From positions 7,218,143 to 7,282,142 of the forward strand of contig SCFE01000001.1 in the NCBI GenBank assembly GCA_004352715.1: a stretch of 64,000 bases of DNA. Direction: 5' to 3'. The notes beneath the pieces are model-generated. The model was not told the DNA's origin, did not search any database, and was given only the letters and a program-made list of their open reading frames with translations. This document shows, piece by piece, positions 26,638 through 38,356 of the stretch (position 1 is the stretch's first letter; the number at the start of each line of letters is the position of its first letter). Position numbers and translations under genes: made by a program. This DNA is from Hofstenia miamia (taxonomy: Eukaryota; Xenacoelomorpha; Acoela).

Positions 26638-27966
26638 TTTCTTAAGTTTGCATCATGTTTAATCTAATGTTGATTAAGCATTAACATTGGTAGACACCTT
26701 AAACTATAAGGGACCTATATTAAACATTTGGACTAGTAAATGCAATATATTTGAACATTTAATGCACTTAGTTTTGATATTCATTTTAAATGTTAGAAAA
26801 ATAGCACATTTTCAAAGATTAAAAATTTATTACTTGGCCGGAACATGTCCGATTTCATTATTTGACACACCATTCGAAAGCCCTTTCCTTCCGCAGCTAA
26901 TTATAAAGCAAAATTTAAATATCTTTAATAATGATGGGGTAATAATTTTTTAAATTTGGCAAATTCGTAAATTATATATACATGTTATATATATATAATT
27001 TGATCTTTATCTAATATCTCAAGAAGTTCTTGGGATATCAACTTGAAAATTAGTAGAACCTTCAACTTTAAGGGCGATTGATGATTATATTAAAATCAGA
27101 TCAATTTAGTATTAACTTTTAGCAAAATAATGCTTCAATATAATAACATGTAAAATTGGTTAAAATTGACATTTTAGCCTAGTATCTAAGACGCGACTCT
27201 CTACGAAATTTTTAATATTGGTCCGATCTTGGCATCCTGTAAACCATTCGAAAATTTTTTTCAATACGCAGGTTTTATCTCTTTACCCCAAAGTCGTATA
27301 TTCAATATTGAATGGGCTGGGTTTAATAGAAGTCGAAAATTTGGCATTTTTGGTCGAACAGGCCGACTTTGAGAGGCTATAGCTCCGTCAGTTTTTGTCC
27401 AATTTCAATTTTTTACCATTCTCTGTTTTGAATAGATCTCTATAAATATATTTTTAGTTTTCGCAATTTTTCAAAAAAATAGGAGTTCCATAAGCAAAAT
27501 ATGAATTTTTGCGAAATTTCTCAAATTTAGCGGTCCATAGCTCAAAAACTAAATTTAATACCCCCAAAAATTTTATAGCCATTGTAATCAGCGTAAAATC
27601 CCGCACAAGACAGTGCAGAAAAATATATAGAAAACAGTTTATCAAAAAATTAGCTCTTATAATATAGTTTAAAAAAAGCAGAAAAGAATTGGCTAGTTTT
27701 CTATTGGTTCATTACTATAATTATTCTTTTTCAGGATACTACTATTGGCCCACCCTGTATATTTCAACATAATGTTTCCTTTTTGCAATATTTATATTAC
27801 CTGGTAATTGCTATTTGCACATTTCAATATATAAATTAATTATGCTTCGTTATTTTCTAGTTTCACCCATAAAAATAAAAGGAAATGATAAATATTTAAA
27901 TTTATCAGTGAGAATTGACATTGGTGATAAAATTGTATGAAGTCAATATTTGAAAGGACCTTTTTT
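26638..27966. other. Intergenic or intronic, repeat-like, no gene seen
   Basis: The segment 27190-27660 is unusually even in composition and reads like part of a dispersed repeat. A motif at 27745-27765 (TTGGCCCACCCTGTATA) resembles the end of a mariner-type element. The 27868-27935 block recurs at 21921-21990. Confidence 0.35.
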
Positions 27967-29136
27967 CATAATGAAAAAAGGTGTCCTTACACCAACACAT
28001 AAATGCGAAGCCCTTGTGTTTATTTATTAGGATGCTTCATTTGCCCAACTCTTATTTTAATCTTCAGGAGCTGCTTTTACCTTTGTTAATTTTTTTCATA
28101 ATGAAAAAAGGTGTCCTTACACCAACACATAAATGCGAAGCCCTTGTGTTTATTTATTAGGATGCTTCATTTGCCCAACTCTTATTTTAATCTTCAGGAG
28201 CTGCTTTTACCTTTGTTAATTTTTTTCATAATGAAAAAAGGTGTCCTTACACCAACACATAAATGCGAAGCCCTTGTGTTTATTTATTAGGATGCTTCAT
28301 TTGCCCAACTCTTATTTTAATCTTCAGGAGCTGCTTTTACCTTTGTTAATTTTTTTCATAATGAAAAAAGGTGTCCTTACACCAACACATAAATGCGAAG
28401 CCCTTGTGTTTATTTATTAGGATGCTTCATTTGCCCAACTCTTATTTTAATCTTCAGGAGCTGCTTTTACCTTTGTTAATTTTTTTCATAATGAAAAAAG
28501 GTGTCCTTACACCAACACATAAATGCGAAGCCCTTGTGTTTATTTATTAGGATGCTTCATTTGCCCAACTCTTATTTTAATCTTCAGGAGCTGCTTTTAC
28601 CTTTGTTAATTTTTTTCATAATGAAAAAAGGTGTCCTTACACCAACACATAAATGCGAAGCCCTTGTGTTTATTTATTAGGATGCTTCATTTGCCCAACT
28701 CTTATTTTAATCTTCAGGAGCTGCTTTTACCTTTGTTAATTTTTTTCATAATGAAAAAAGGTGTCCTTACACCAACACATAAATGCGAAGCCCTTGTGTT
28801 TATTTATTAGGATGCTTCATTTGCCCAACTCTTATTTTAATCTTCAGGAGCTGCTTTTACCTTTGTTAATTTTTTTCATAATGAAAAAAGGTGTCCTTAC
28901 ACCAACACATAAATGCGAAGCCCTTGTGTTTATTTATTAGGATGCTTCATTTGCCCAACTCTTATTTTAATCTTCAGGAGCTGCTTTTACCTTTGTTAAT
29001 TTTTTTCATAATGAAAAAAGGTGTCCTTACACCAACACATAAATGCGAAGCCCTTGTGTTTATTTATTAGGATGCTTCATTTGCCCAACTCTTATTTTAA
29101 TCTTCAGGAGCTGCTTTTACCTTTGTTAATTTTGTT
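27967..29136. repeat. 130-bp satellite, block 1 (nine copies)
   Basis: Nine head-to-tail units of exactly 130 bp begin at 27967, 28097, 28227 and so on to 29007. Units look identical except for the last few bases of the final one. Each holds the small perfect hairpin GGTGTCCTTACACC and no sizeable open frame. The perfect identity means recent amplification or homogenisation. The same unit returns at 30388. Confidence 0.97.
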
Positions 29137-30387
29137 CACAATGGTATTCTATTATATACAATAAAATTTTAGAGCTTTTTATCACCATCTAGTAGGCCCA
29201 CCAAGTATATTTATATTAATACACCAATTTAGCAAAAAAATGTGTTTCATTCAATAGCTTTTATAAATTCCTATCAATATACTAGATGATGAATTTTATG
29301 TGTCATTTATTAATAAAAGATAACAAAAAATATCGATTTCAGTTGAGTAATTATCAAAGTAAAATACAAAACAACTATTGACACATGTAACCTTACAAAG
29401 TTAAGATTTTTTGTTTTTGTAGTTTGTTTTCTTAAATTCTTTATGGGGTTTGTTTTGTTCTACAACTTGTAAAATATTTTGATAATGTTGTTCAGTTTTT
29501 GCACATTTTAAATAGTCTGTGCTTCTTCTCGTTCGACGGAATCATTTATTTCATTCAATCCTTTAAGTTTCAGAACTGCATTTTAGAATGTAACAAAATT
29601 CACCCATTGCTCTACTTCATTTAAAAATTCCACTTTTTGAAATGAGAAAAATGAATTGCATTAAATCAAAAACATCTTTAACATTTTTTGGTAATGGTAT
29701 TGAAGTCAACAAGCAAAAAAATAAAGAAGGAACCCATGCTCTTTATATACTTCAACAGAAAAATCCATAACATGTAAAGTTCGTTTAATAAAATCAATAT
29801 AATATAAAGTTCTCTCTTGTTTATCAAGTAAAACGCCTGTAAAATGTGCATAACCATATAAAGGTATGATAATAAATCACTGATCTTTGTATTTTTTTAA
29901 ACATTTCTCTAGATATTCTCAAAGCAATATATCTTTTTGCTTAATGTGTAAGAAGAAATATATTCAAAACCAATTTTTTGCATAAATGAGAGTTATACAA
30001 GACCAACTTTAAACAAATGCAAGCAGCAATTTTTTAGTCCGATCTCGAGAGTACCCATAGCTAGAATAATATTGGCCTAATAACTGAAAAATACTTCAGA
30101 AAATAAACCTCATAACTATTTTCAATTATCAAGGTTGCTGCATCAACAGCAGAGGTTTATGTCGCTTAACTAGAATGATAAAATAATCGTCAAACATCTT
30201 CTACTAGAGAACTCAGTATCCATGAGGCCGGACACCACCGTTGGGCGTGTTGCCCATATTTTAATGGTATCAAGCATGCCATAAATGCATTAAATATTAT
30301 AATAAAATCGTCAGTGAGATCACTTTGTTGTACAGGGTGTATCAGAAGTAACCGTCGAACTTTTTAAGAAAAAATACAACTAATNTT
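29137..30387. other. Spacer between the two satellite blocks
   Basis: About 1.25 kb of AT-rich DNA holding a decayed coding stretch (29706-29919, listed separately). At 30335-30360, the words ACAGGGTGTATCAGAAGT resemble a mariner-type terminus. A single N at 30385 joins it to satellite block 2. Confidence 0.4.
29706..29919 (-). pseudogene. Decayed coding fragment, possibly C48 (Ulp1-like) peptidase
   Basis: On the minus strand one frame reads EYLEKCLKKYKDQ, a stop, then IPLYGYAHFTGVLLDKQERT followed by LYYIDFIKRTLHVMDF and ends at a stop. An I-P-L-x-x-x-x-H-hydrophobic strand followed by hydrophobics, Asp and then a YY-I-D strand is what surrounds the catalytic His and Asp in C48 cysteine peptidases, which occur in several DNA transposons. 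This is a pattern impression over about 40 residues; the catalytic Cys block was not found. Confidence 0.3.
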
Positions 30388-31270
30388 CATAATGAAAAAA
30401 GGTGTCCTTACACCAACACATAAATGCGAAGCCCTTGTGTTTATTTATTAGGATGCTTCATTTGCCCAACTCTTATTTTAATCTTCAGGAGCTGCTTTTA
30501 CCTTTGTTAATTTTTTTCATAATGAAAAAAGGTGTCCTTACACCAACACATAAATGCGAAGCCCTTGTGTTTATTTATTAGGATGCTTCATTTGCCCAAC
30601 TCTTATTTTAATCTTCAGGAGCTGCTTTTACCTTTGTTAATTTTTTTCATAATGAAAAAAGGTGTCCTTACACCAACACATAAATGCGAAGCCCTTGTGT
30701 TTATTTATTAGGATGCTTCATTTGCCCAACTCTTATTTTAATCTTCAGGAGCTGCTTTTACCTTTGTTAATTTTTTTCATAATGAAAAAAGGTGTCCTTA
30801 CACCAACACATAAATGCGAAGCCCTTGTGTTTATTTATTAGGATGCTTCATTTGCCCAACTCTTATTTTAATCTTCAGGAGCTGCTTTTACCTTTGTTAA
30901 TTTTTTTCATAATGAAAAAAGGTGTCCTTACACCAACACATAAATGCGAAGCCCTTGTGTTTATTTATTAGGATGCTTCATTTGCCCAACTCTTATTTTA
31001 ATCTTCAGGAGCTGCTTTTACCTTTGTTAATTTTTTTCATAATGAAAAAAGGTGTCCTTACACCAACACATAAATGCGAAGCCCTTGTGTTTATTTATTA
31101 GGATGCTTCATTTGCCCAACTCTTATTTTAATCTTCAGGAGCTGCTTTTACCTTTGTTAATTTTTTTCATAATGAAAAAAGGTGTCCTTACACCAACACA
31201 TAAATGCGAAGCCCTTGTGTTTATTTATTAGGATGCTTCATTTGCCCAACTCTTATTTTAATCTTCAGGA
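30388..31270. repeat. 130-bp satellite, block 2 (six full copies plus a partial one)
   Basis: Units start at 30388, 30518, 30648, 30778, 30908, 31038 and 31168. The last is cut after 103 bp at 31270. The sequence is the same as block 1. The block begins immediately after a single N, so the copy number and the distance to block 1 are not reliable. Confidence 0.97.
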
Positions 31271-31337
31271 CAAACAAACTTGTTTAATGACAGATGCGCT
31301 TGATATTGTTACAATAATTTCTGGCCCACCAGACTTT

Positions 31338-32938
31338 TTATGATAAGTCCTCCTCAAATTCTTTGAACACTTGGTCAGCTGCAAATTACCTGTTTAAGTT
31401 ATATAGCCCAGACTCCTGCATTTTATATATGAAGGTTTCCTCACCATTATTATACAGGAGCTGCATGGGACCAACTGAAAATTCATCACCGTCTGAATGT
31501 GAAGAACTTGGTTCACTGTCCTCAGGCTGAACATATGAACAACTAGGTTGTTGAATTGTAGGTAGGATATCATTTTCAACTGCAACCTCATTTTCAGTAG
31601 GTACACTTGAACAGTCATCTACTACATAATGAGTTATATAGAAAGATTCTCCAGGGTTTTTGTGATGGATTTCGGTGTATTTAGGATTATTTATCAATAA
31701 AAAATAGCTTTCATTATATACGAATTTTTAATATTAATCTGTTTCTTAACTATCTTAAGTAATATATTATCAAATTATGCGCCTAGTTCTTACTGGATTT
31801 TCAAATTTACTTTTTTAAAACATTTGCAAAACCATTGCAAAACTATTTTGAAATGTTATTTGATGATATTGATAATATTCATGATGTCAAAAATGAATAT
31901 ATCTGAATATTTTAAAATCGAAAATTGCATTTTTGAAAAAAATGATATATATCATTGAATATCATTGTATATATTGCAGCTATGGCTCTTAAACTTAGTT
32001 AGAAAGCAACTTCTGTAGTTATATATGTCACAAAATATTAAAGATATAACTTAAATATTTTTGAAGAAACCTTAAATTTTTTAAATTTAGTATATATGTG
32101 ATTCCATTCTTTTCCAATGGGAATTCTTTGCTAGAAGGAACTCTTGGAAGAAGAGATTAAAATACGGTCCAAGTAGTTTCTTATCTTCATCAGAACATTT
32201 GTTGAAGAAACGTTTGAATACTTGTTCTTCAATATCATCTTCTATTTGCTCTTTGTATTCAGGTTCAAGCAAAAGAAATATACTAAGAGGATTACATGAA
32301 GGCTCCAGGTCATTAAGGCTGTCAGTGAATTCACAGCTTGGCTTTGGTTGCAAGCCTTTTGGAAGATGCCTTAAATTGAAATTAAGCAGAGTAAAAACTT
32401 CAAAGTATACCTTGAACAACTTCCTCAAAGGTTGGTTTGTGATTAGTGTCACGATGATTTGTCTTATTTATTGACAAGAATTTGCACTTTTTGCAAAAAT
32501 AAAATCTCTTGGGAGTCTTCCCAGTCTTTAGAGACAACATGGTTACTAATTTCTGTGACAGCTTATCTAAGTGATGGATCTCGACATGGCGTGAAATATT
32601 GCTCACAGATTTTGAACAATATGCACAGACGCCAACATGTGTGGAACTAAAATTAACATTTATATTTGGAACAAAACTTAAAGCATACATTGGGATTGGT
32701 GATACAGATTTATTAGTGGAAGTATAACAGCTGGCTTCTGAAACAAAAATAGGTGTCCTCCTTTCTAAAAATGTGTTCAATCCAGCAAGTGGGGGAGTCT
32801 CAAAATTGTTGTGTCTCCGCAGACTAAAGTATTTTTATAACTAATATTAAGGTACAAAATTACCTCTTGGCAACTGGAGGGGTTGCAGGAGAGGCAATTG
32901 GTTCATCAATAGAACTCTGGGGAGTTCTTAGCAGCAGA
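31338..32938 (-). pseudogene. Broken multi-exon gene with a C2H2-like zinc finger
   Basis: Four minus-strand exons. Exon 1 (32938-32864) reads LLLRTPQSSIDEPIASPATP and ends GAG|GTAATT. Exon 2 (32823-32411) joins in phase and carries NTFLERRTPIFVSE, then CAYCSKSVSNISRHVEIHH and FYFCKKCKFLSINKTNH, two C-x2-C...H-x3-5-H type knuckles, ending CAAG|GTATAC. A 55-nt intron (32410-32356) leads in phase to exon 3 (32355-32087) with an acidic stretch. The last exon (about 31715-31338) reads YTEIHHKNPGESFYITHY, hits an in-frame stop at 31386, then continues FAADQVFKEFEEDLS to a second stop. No exon 3 donor was seen. Unrecognised; either a host gene copy or a transposon accessory gene. Confidence 0.55.
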
Positions 32939-33009
32939 CTAAGATATTTTTATAAATGACCTTGAATTTTTATGTGGTTTTATTTTCTCTTCACAGGATG
33001 ATTTTACAA

Positions 33010-33304
33010 AGCGAACTAAATTTGTTGTACAAAACACAGTATTTATAGACATGGCTCTCTTTGTTCAAGTCCATTCTTCTCTACGCGTCTCCTTGTTGGT
33101 GGCCTTCTCGTGCTTTGTTCCACTCCATGGAACGTTTCCAGAAACGCGCTTTCAAATGGATTTCCTCTTTGGACGCTCTGCTGAAGTTCTCCACTCTCCC
33201 GCTGTCACTCTACTTCCATGCCTGTGATCTCCTTCTGTTCAATCGACTACTGACTCGGAAATTGGATCTTGATCCTTTTGATTTCATTAAGTTCTCTAAT
33301 TCCT
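33010..33304 (+). pseudogene. LINE open frame fragment (C-terminal RT region), runs into a gap
   Basis: The frame contains FKSILLYASPCWWPS, then MERFQKRAFKWISS and LPLSLYFHACDLLLFNRLLT. The S-I-L-x-Y-A-S-P-C-W block followed by a helix with FQKRAFKWI is the region just after the reverse-transcriptase core of CR1/Jockey-like LINEs. It is cut by the N gap from 33305, so its true end is unknown. A stop and a shift upstream suggest decay. Confidence 0.8.
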
Positions 33305-34304
33305 NNNNNNNNNNNNNNNNNNNNNNNNNNNNNNNNNNNNNNNNNNNNNNNNNNNNNNNNNNNNNNNNNNNNNNNNNNNNNNNNNNNNNNNNNNNNNNNN
33401 NNNNNNNNNNNNNNNNNNNNNNNNNNNNNNNNNNNNNNNNNNNNNNNNNNNNNNNNNNNNNNNNNNNNNNNNNNNNNNNNNNNNNNNNNNNNNNNNNNNN
33501 NNNNNNNNNNNNNNNNNNNNNNNNNNNNNNNNNNNNNNNNNNNNNNNNNNNNNNNNNNNNNNNNNNNNNNNNNNNNNNNNNNNNNNNNNNNNNNNNNNNN
33601 NNNNNNNNNNNNNNNNNNNNNNNNNNNNNNNNNNNNNNNNNNNNNNNNNNNNNNNNNNNNNNNNNNNNNNNNNNNNNNNNNNNNNNNNNNNNNNNNNNNN
33701 NNNNNNNNNNNNNNNNNNNNNNNNNNNNNNNNNNNNNNNNNNNNNNNNNNNNNNNNNNNNNNNNNNNNNNNNNNNNNNNNNNNNNNNNNNNNNNNNNNNN
33801 NNNNNNNNNNNNNNNNNNNNNNNNNNNNNNNNNNNNNNNNNNNNNNNNNNNNNNNNNNNNNNNNNNNNNNNNNNNNNNNNNNNNNNNNNNNNNNNNNNNN
33901 NNNNNNNNNNNNNNNNNNNNNNNNNNNNNNNNNNNNNNNNNNNNNNNNNNNNNNNNNNNNNNNNNNNNNNNNNNNNNNNNNNNNNNNNNNNNNNNNNNNN
34001 NNNNNNNNNNNNNNNNNNNNNNNNNNNNNNNNNNNNNNNNNNNNNNNNNNNNNNNNNNNNNNNNNNNNNNNNNNNNNNNNNNNNNNNNNNNNNNNNNNNN
34101 NNNNNNNNNNNNNNNNNNNNNNNNNNNNNNNNNNNNNNNNNNNNNNNNNNNNNNNNNNNNNNNNNNNNNNNNNNNNNNNNNNNNNNNNNNNNNNNNNNNN
34201 NNNNNNNNNNNNNNNNNNNNNNNNNNNNNNNNNNNNNNNNNNNNNNNNNNNNNNNNNNNNNNNNNNNNNNNNNNNNNNNNNNNNNNNNNNNNNNNNNNNN
34301 NNNN
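33305..34304. other. Assembly gap, 1000 N
   Basis: A run of exactly 1000 N, a conventional unknown-size gap. A LINE fragment enters from the left and a mariner-type transposase from the right. Confidence 1.
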
Positions 34305-34931
34305 AAAGAATGGTTTTAAACGATGACGAGCATTGTACCCAAACCAAACACAAACTTTGGGCGCATGCATATCTTTTTCACAAGTTTGCTTTGGTTTTTG
34401 TGATCCCCAGATGATTGAATTATATCGAGTAATATGACCTGCCAATGAGAAGTATGACTCATCTGCCCACATAATATCCTCCAAGTTGACATTGTTTGAC
34501 AGTATGACTCGTGTGAAGTCAACTCTTTGCTCTTGATCTCTAGCAGATAGCTTCTGGTTCACCTGTAGCTTGTATGGATAGAGACCAAGCCGATGTCTAA
34601 GAATATGTTGTACACTGCTTTGTGGAATTCCTGTGACACTTGCAACGGTGGATGATGATGCAACACTGAGAGCATGTGCAGATTGCTGCTGTTCCAACTC
34701 TGCCTTTACAATTAGCTCGTGAACCTCTTCCAAACTTGATCTGCCTGATTTGGGTTTGTCCATCACTGAACCAGTTTCTTTGAAGCGAGTCATTAATCTT
34801 GTTATAGTGCTGACACTGCAAGGATCATCATGCAATTTGTGTCGAGTCTTATAACATCGCAAAGTGGCAGTTGATGATTGTCCATTTGCAAAGTATAGCT
34901 CAACTAACTCAATGCGCATTTGCAAATCCAT
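34305..34931 (-). CDS. mariner-type transposase, N-terminal two thirds, cut by the gap
   Basis: Starting at MDLQMRIELVELYFANGQSS, the frame is open for 209 codons to the N gap. It has an N-terminal HTH (about residues 3-55), the linker DKPKSGRSSLEEVHE, a second HTH (VTGIPQSSVQHILRHRLGLY) and the first catalytic Asp in IMWADESYFSLAGH. Then WGSQKPK and KVCVWFGYN follow. This order is that of the animal mariner/Tc1 group whose N-terminus matches the DUF4817-type helix-turn-helix. The second Asp and the third acidic residue are inside the gap. It starts inside or beside the next element, suggesting nesting. Confidence 0.8.
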
Positions 34932-35039
34932 GATGAAATAACTGCCACAGAAAAAAATAAACTGCACAGCATGTAATTCGAAGATATATAGTAGAATGAA
35001 TAGTGGATTTACTGCGGTTTACAGATTCATCGCGATGGT

Positions 35040-35731
35040 AGTGTGGAGGTGCTCCATCTTGGCGAAAGTAAATTTCACTGTTTCCACCAAACATCTCTAT
35101 AATTTTTGGACCAACAAATTCCTGAAGCAAGTTTCGTTGAAAAAGAAAGGTCATATGATACCCAATGTTACTCCACTGTTACTCCTGGTAAGTTTACATG
35201 GCGTTCAATTGTTACATGATACTTTGCAGGACATCATTGCATGCAACTGTGGCGGTTAATGGCACTGTTTAATTTGAAGGTTGCTTCATCGCTCCACACA
35301 ATTTTGTGTCCAAACTCAACATCGTCTGCACATTTTGCTAGGTGCCATTCACAAAATTCGACTCTCCGGTCAGAATCGTCTTTGTTGAGAGCTTGACACA
35401 GCCTTGGAATGTAGCATTTCCAATGCAGACGCTTCATGATGGGCTATCTTTTGAGATGTGGGTTTCCTGAGCGGTTTGGCGAAGTGATTTCTGTGGTGAT
35501 CGAAGGAGTGTTTCCTGCACATGTAGTTCTTTTCCAGAGGACGTAGATGATATTCTGAATGGTTCCATCTGCTTCAAATTTGTCTCTGATGCGCGAAATG
35601 GTCCGACGAGTGGGTGGCGATTTTGCAAATTGATTTGTGAACCTGCGTTGCACTTCAGTGGCGTTTTCATTCTTCCAATAGCATTTCAGGACAATCTTTC
35701 TTTCTTCGAAACTAAGTTGATTTCCTGCCAT
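35040..35731 (-). pseudogene. Second mariner-type transposase, frameshifted and truncated
   Basis: It starts MAGNQLSFEERKIVLKCYWK and has the DUF4817-type HTH (PPTRRTISRIRDKFEADGT). The next frames carry SSTSSGKELHVQETLLRSPQ, then [13 protein letters not shown] and [19 protein letters not shown] with the first catalytic Asp. SEIYFRQDGAPPHYHRDE with the second Asp lies near 35060. Several frameshifts separate these blocks. The coding ends abruptly where the other mariner begins (about 34990), so that element probably inserted into this one. A terminal-repeat-like sequence (ACACCCTGTATA) lies at 35863-35874. Confidence 0.8.
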
Positions 35732-36183
35732 AGTTTCAGTAATTCAGGACACAAAAAAATACTGAGTACATTTTTAATAGTAATCAATTTGAAAATTTTG
35801 CTCTATGTTCATAAATAAAGTTTTCCTCATAATTCTAAGAGTGAGTACATTTTTTTCAGACACCCTGTATATGTATATATACATTTTTTACGAAATCTAA
35901 ACCTCAAAATTGACCAAAAGGGTTTTAAAAAAAGTTCAAAATGTTTTCAATAGGATAACATAATGTTTGGAAATTTATAAAGAAATCTATATAATAAAGA
36001 ATGCTGGCATGATTTTAGCACGATTTTGATAAAGGTGTATAGCGCCATTATATGCCTCTTTGAAAAATTTGATTTTGGTTCTCATATAGGGATTACAAGA
36101 AACGTAAATGCATGAGTAAAGTGTGTGAAGAAGAATAACTAATAACATGTAATTCTCACATAAATAAACATGATACTGACATA

Positions 36184-37723
36184 CAGTCGTGCTCATAATA
36201 TCAGCATATTATTTAAAAAACGTGTTTTTCTAAGTTTCCGTTCAACAAAAAAGACAAGAACCACTTAAAAGATATATAATCAACAGAAAAACATCAAAGA
36301 AACAATACTTAGTCAATATTTACTCGAATTACCCTTAGCTGCCAAGACAGCCGCGATGCGTCGAGGCATACTCTCAACCAGTCATGCGCAGTATTCCACT
36401 GTTATCTCCTTTGCCCAAACTTGTTTGACTTTTTCGACCAAATCAGAGTAGGAGGTTGGCTTGAGGGCCGCAATTTTCCTTTTGACGATCACCCAACAAT
36501 TCTCGATTACATTTAGGTCAGGAGAATTGCCGGGCCACCCCTCTAAATAAGTTAGCCCGTTCGCCTCAAAATGCTCAGCCATCCAGGTTTTCACCAACTT
36601 GGCAGTGTGTACTGGAGCACCATCATGTTGAAATACGGTGCAGTGTCGCATTGGCATGAATAATGGCAGCTTCTCCTTCAATATAGCAAGATATGTGGTA
36701 GCGTTGATTGTAGAATTTGGCGGCATTATCCACAATCCACCTCTTCCTGACGCAGCAATAGAGGCCCATATCATAACTGATGTTGAATGTTTCACCGTAC
36801 TGCATGTGTACTGGTGGTTGAATCACTGTCCTGGAAGGCGCACATTGGTATGATGTAATGGAAACTGCCGGATCGTTGTCTCATCTGAGAACATCACCAA
36901 AGACCAATNTGGCGGCATTATCCACAATCCACCTCTTACTGACGCAGCAATAGAGGCCCATATCATAACTGATGTTGAATGTTTCACCGTACTGCATGTG
37001 TACCGGTGGTTGAATCGCTGTCCTGGAGGGCGGCGCACATTGGTATGATGCACTGGAAACTGCCGGATCGTTGTCTCATCTGAGAACATCACCAAAGACC
37101 AATCAGCTGCTGTCCAGTGGCGGTAACGTCGACAAAACGTGAGCCGGTCGCATATGTTTTTGGCGCTACGCCTGGGTTTTGGTGCCGCACGGTAGGATTT
37201 CAGATGAAAATCTTTCACAAGGCGTCGCCTAATCGTGGAAGCACTCACACGATCCTCCTCGGGTAGCATTGATACAATTTCAGCCGATGTGACTCTTGGA
37301 TGGCGTACAACATTTCGCCGAATGATACGGTCGGTAGTTGGCGATGTCAACCGTGGCCTGCCGGGCCGCTTCTTGGCCGAGTACGAGCCTGTAGCAGCAT
37401 GTTGTCGGAGATGACGAGACACCAATGATTGATTGACGCGTAGCTGAGTCGCAATCGCTTTCTGTGTAAGGCCTTGTTGCCTAAGAATCACCATTTGTGC
37501 CACAATGTTAGTCGAAATGTCTTTGTTTTTTCCCATCACAAATCTCAAAAATGATCTACTAATCAAACACACGTACTTATATAGGTGATCAGACAGGCAA
37601 TATAAGCGCATTGTGATTGGTTGATTTTATTAAAATTATTCGATTCTCGGAAATATGTGCGTAATGTAACTATTTAAAGAAATATGCTGTTTTTTGAAAA
37701 ATATGCTAATATGAGCACGACTG
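36184..37723 (-). mobile_element. Tc1-type element, copy 2 (with assembly duplication)
   Basis: Same family and orientation as the element at 19945-21295. It is flanked by TA (36182-36183, 37724-37725) and has the same CAGTCGTGCTCATAATAT end; the right end lacks three bases of the repeat. A single N at 36909 is followed by about 190 bp that repeat 36718-36908, so two versions of the same stretch were joined. True length is probably about 1,350 bp. Confidence 0.93.
36307..37536 (-). pseudogene. Transposase of Tc1 copy 2, nonsense mutation
   Basis: Almost identical to the intact copy at 20074-21105. At 36382-36384 the Arg codon CGA has become TGA (in EYCA*LVESMP), a CpG-type transition that removes the last 25 or so residues. 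A 3-nt in-frame deletion near 36837 removes one residue of the GQRFNHRY region. Further frame trouble around 36909 comes from the assembly join, not necessarily from the element. All three catalytic blocks are present. Confidence 0.9.
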
Positions 37724-37725
37724 TA

Positions 37726-38356
37726 GCTGCACTTCTGACTCTCACTAATCATAATATTAACAATACATTATTTCATTTTCACAATCTCCCTTTTTGCCCA
37801 TTAACATGAGTGGTATGCAACCAATGCGGCAAATTTCGCGTTCTGATTATACATGCGCTTACTAGACATTTTTTCTTTCATGCGTGTTAAAAACTATGGA
37901 AATTTAACTCAAACTTAAAAAATATCTGAGACATTACGCGACACATAGCTTGTAAAATAAATATTGTTGATTTCAAGACCTTGCCCGCAAACCAAAGCTT
38001 AATTTTTTATATGTTGTCATACAAAGGCAATACATATTTAACAGGCAATAACATGATCATCTTGCGGAGGCAAATTCATTTAATCTCATTGGCTTTATAG
38101 ACACAACACATTTAACATTTTACTTTAATTTTTAGCTGACATAAAATGTTCTCCATGCAGTATGTTTATAGTAAATAGGTCACAGCAAAGTTTTGAATGT
38201 TAAGTGTGTTCATGAGGCAACATGATTCGATTAAGTGACCTCCGCAAAATGATCAAGTTATCGCCTTTTAAATATATATATCGCCGTGTGCCATACTCAT
38301 GATTTTGTATATATAGTCAGTTTAAATTTAAAAGCATTTACTCCATTTCCTTTTAG
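37726..38356. other. Intron sequence before exon D, no gene seen
   Basis: AT-rich, ending in a pyrimidine-rich tract (CTCCATTTCCTTTTAG) that serves as the acceptor of exon D. Confidence 0.5.

Noticed and set aside
27967-31270. CRISPR array
   Set aside because: The tandem units are contiguous 130-bp copies with no unique spacers, in a eukaryotic genome.
33061-34967. Very long open frames running through the N gaps (33061-34414, 33210-34967, 39835-40338, 50137-50627)
   Set aside because: They are artefacts of translating N as open sequence; only the real bases on each side were used.
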